A DNA stretch of 50,600 nucleotides from Clostridiaceae bacterium (GTDB lineage Bacteria; Bacillota; Clostridia; Oscillospirales; Acutalibacteraceae). Positions 50,544 to 50,600 of this stretch are shown piece after piece (positions within the stretch are counted from its first letter, which is position 1; each line of letters opens with the position of its first letter). The notes beneath the pieces are model-generated. The model made no database searches and was not told where the DNA came from. It worked only from the letters and a program-made list of their open reading frames with translations. Location: contig JAEDLK010000009.1 of NCBI GenBank assembly GCA_016295355.1, positions 1-50,600 of the forward strand. Direction: 5' to 3'. The translations under genes and the position numbers were made by a program.

Positions 50544-50600
50544 CCAGCCGCAGGCTTGGTATATCATCACTGCGCGAAGTGCGGTGCATATCATCAAAGG
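50544..50600. repeat. Palindromic repeat cluster running off the right edge
   Basis: ATATCATCA occurs at 50561-50569 and again at 50588-50596, a 27-base period. Between them CACTGCGC GAA GTGCGGTG forms an 8-bp hairpin, and AGCC GCA GGCT just before is a smaller one. Alternation of a fixed ATATCATCA spacer with short stem-loops is typical of the dispersed palindromic elements of gut clostridia. The cluster is cut by the window end. Confidence 0.55.

Noticed and set aside
1..50600. CRISPR arrays, toxin-antitoxin pairs, transposases, integrases or phage genes
   Set aside because: None was found on reading both strands. The only repeated short units are the stem-loops at the right edge, with a 27-base period and only two copies, which do not fit a CRISPR array.

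Overview
The window looks like a chromosomal segment of an anaerobic Bacillota, most likely class Clostridia (Oscillospiraceae/Ruminococcaceae-like). The reasons are the yicC-remA-gmk-rpoZ-priA-def-fmt-rsmB-rlmN-prpC-prkC-rsgA gene order, a PASTA-domain Ser/Thr kinase, TIGR04086 and DUF1846 proteins, a ferredoxin:thioredoxin-reductase-like protein beside thioredoxin, strong GGAGG-type ribosome binding sites and sigma-A promoters with 17-bp spacers. No rRNA, CRISPR array, insertion sequence or phage gene was seen.

Layout. 1-2.3 kb: 3' part of a copper P-type ATPase with a C-terminal metal-binding domain, then convergent tRNA-Leu(GAG) and tRNA-Thr(GGT). 2.7-14.5 kb: a tightly packed housekeeping operon, from an RNase-like YicC through guanylate kinase, RNA polymerase omega (59 codons), replication restart, N-formyl-methionine handling, rRNA methylation and PrkC/PrpC signalling to the RsgA GTPase. 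14.5-18.5 kb: a Dabb protein, an XRE regulator, tRNA-Thr(CGT) and a P2-type cation ATPase with unusual catalytic motifs. 18.6-22.8 kb: prmA, prfB, an FKBP/trigger-factor-like lipoprotein, a phosphopantetheinyl transferase and an FTR-like/thioredoxin pair. 23.3-25.5 kb: a small unknown protein and dapB-dapA on the minus strand. 25.6-28.4 kb: queA-tgt (queuosine) and yajC. 28.5-32.2 kb: a TIGR04086 membrane protein, an MFS transporter, a HAD phosphatase and a metallophosphoesterase.

32.6-45.5 kb: one minus-strand arginine operon, argG-argH-argC-argJ-argB-argD-argF-carA-carB. It encodes the enzymes from glutamate to arginine plus carbamoyl-phosphate synthesis, behind a promoter whose -35 element lies in an ARG-box-like sequence. 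Its last gene is the most striking object in the window: CarB is fused in one frame to a diaminopimelate-epimerase-family domain in which the first catalytic cysteine position reads Ala and the substrate-binding Asn reads Asp. Codon choice in this operon (CTT and CCT favoured) differs from the flanks (TTG/CTG and CCG favoured), which suggests acquisition by transfer.

46-50.6 kb: TspO, an SGNH hydrolase, a DUF1846 protein, a polysaccharide-flippase-like protein, tRNA-Gly(CCC) and the beginning of a palindromic repeat at the right edge.

Start codons were chosen from ribosome binding sites and family N-termini. Several differ from the longest possible reading frame. All functional names are homology calls made by eye, without database searches.
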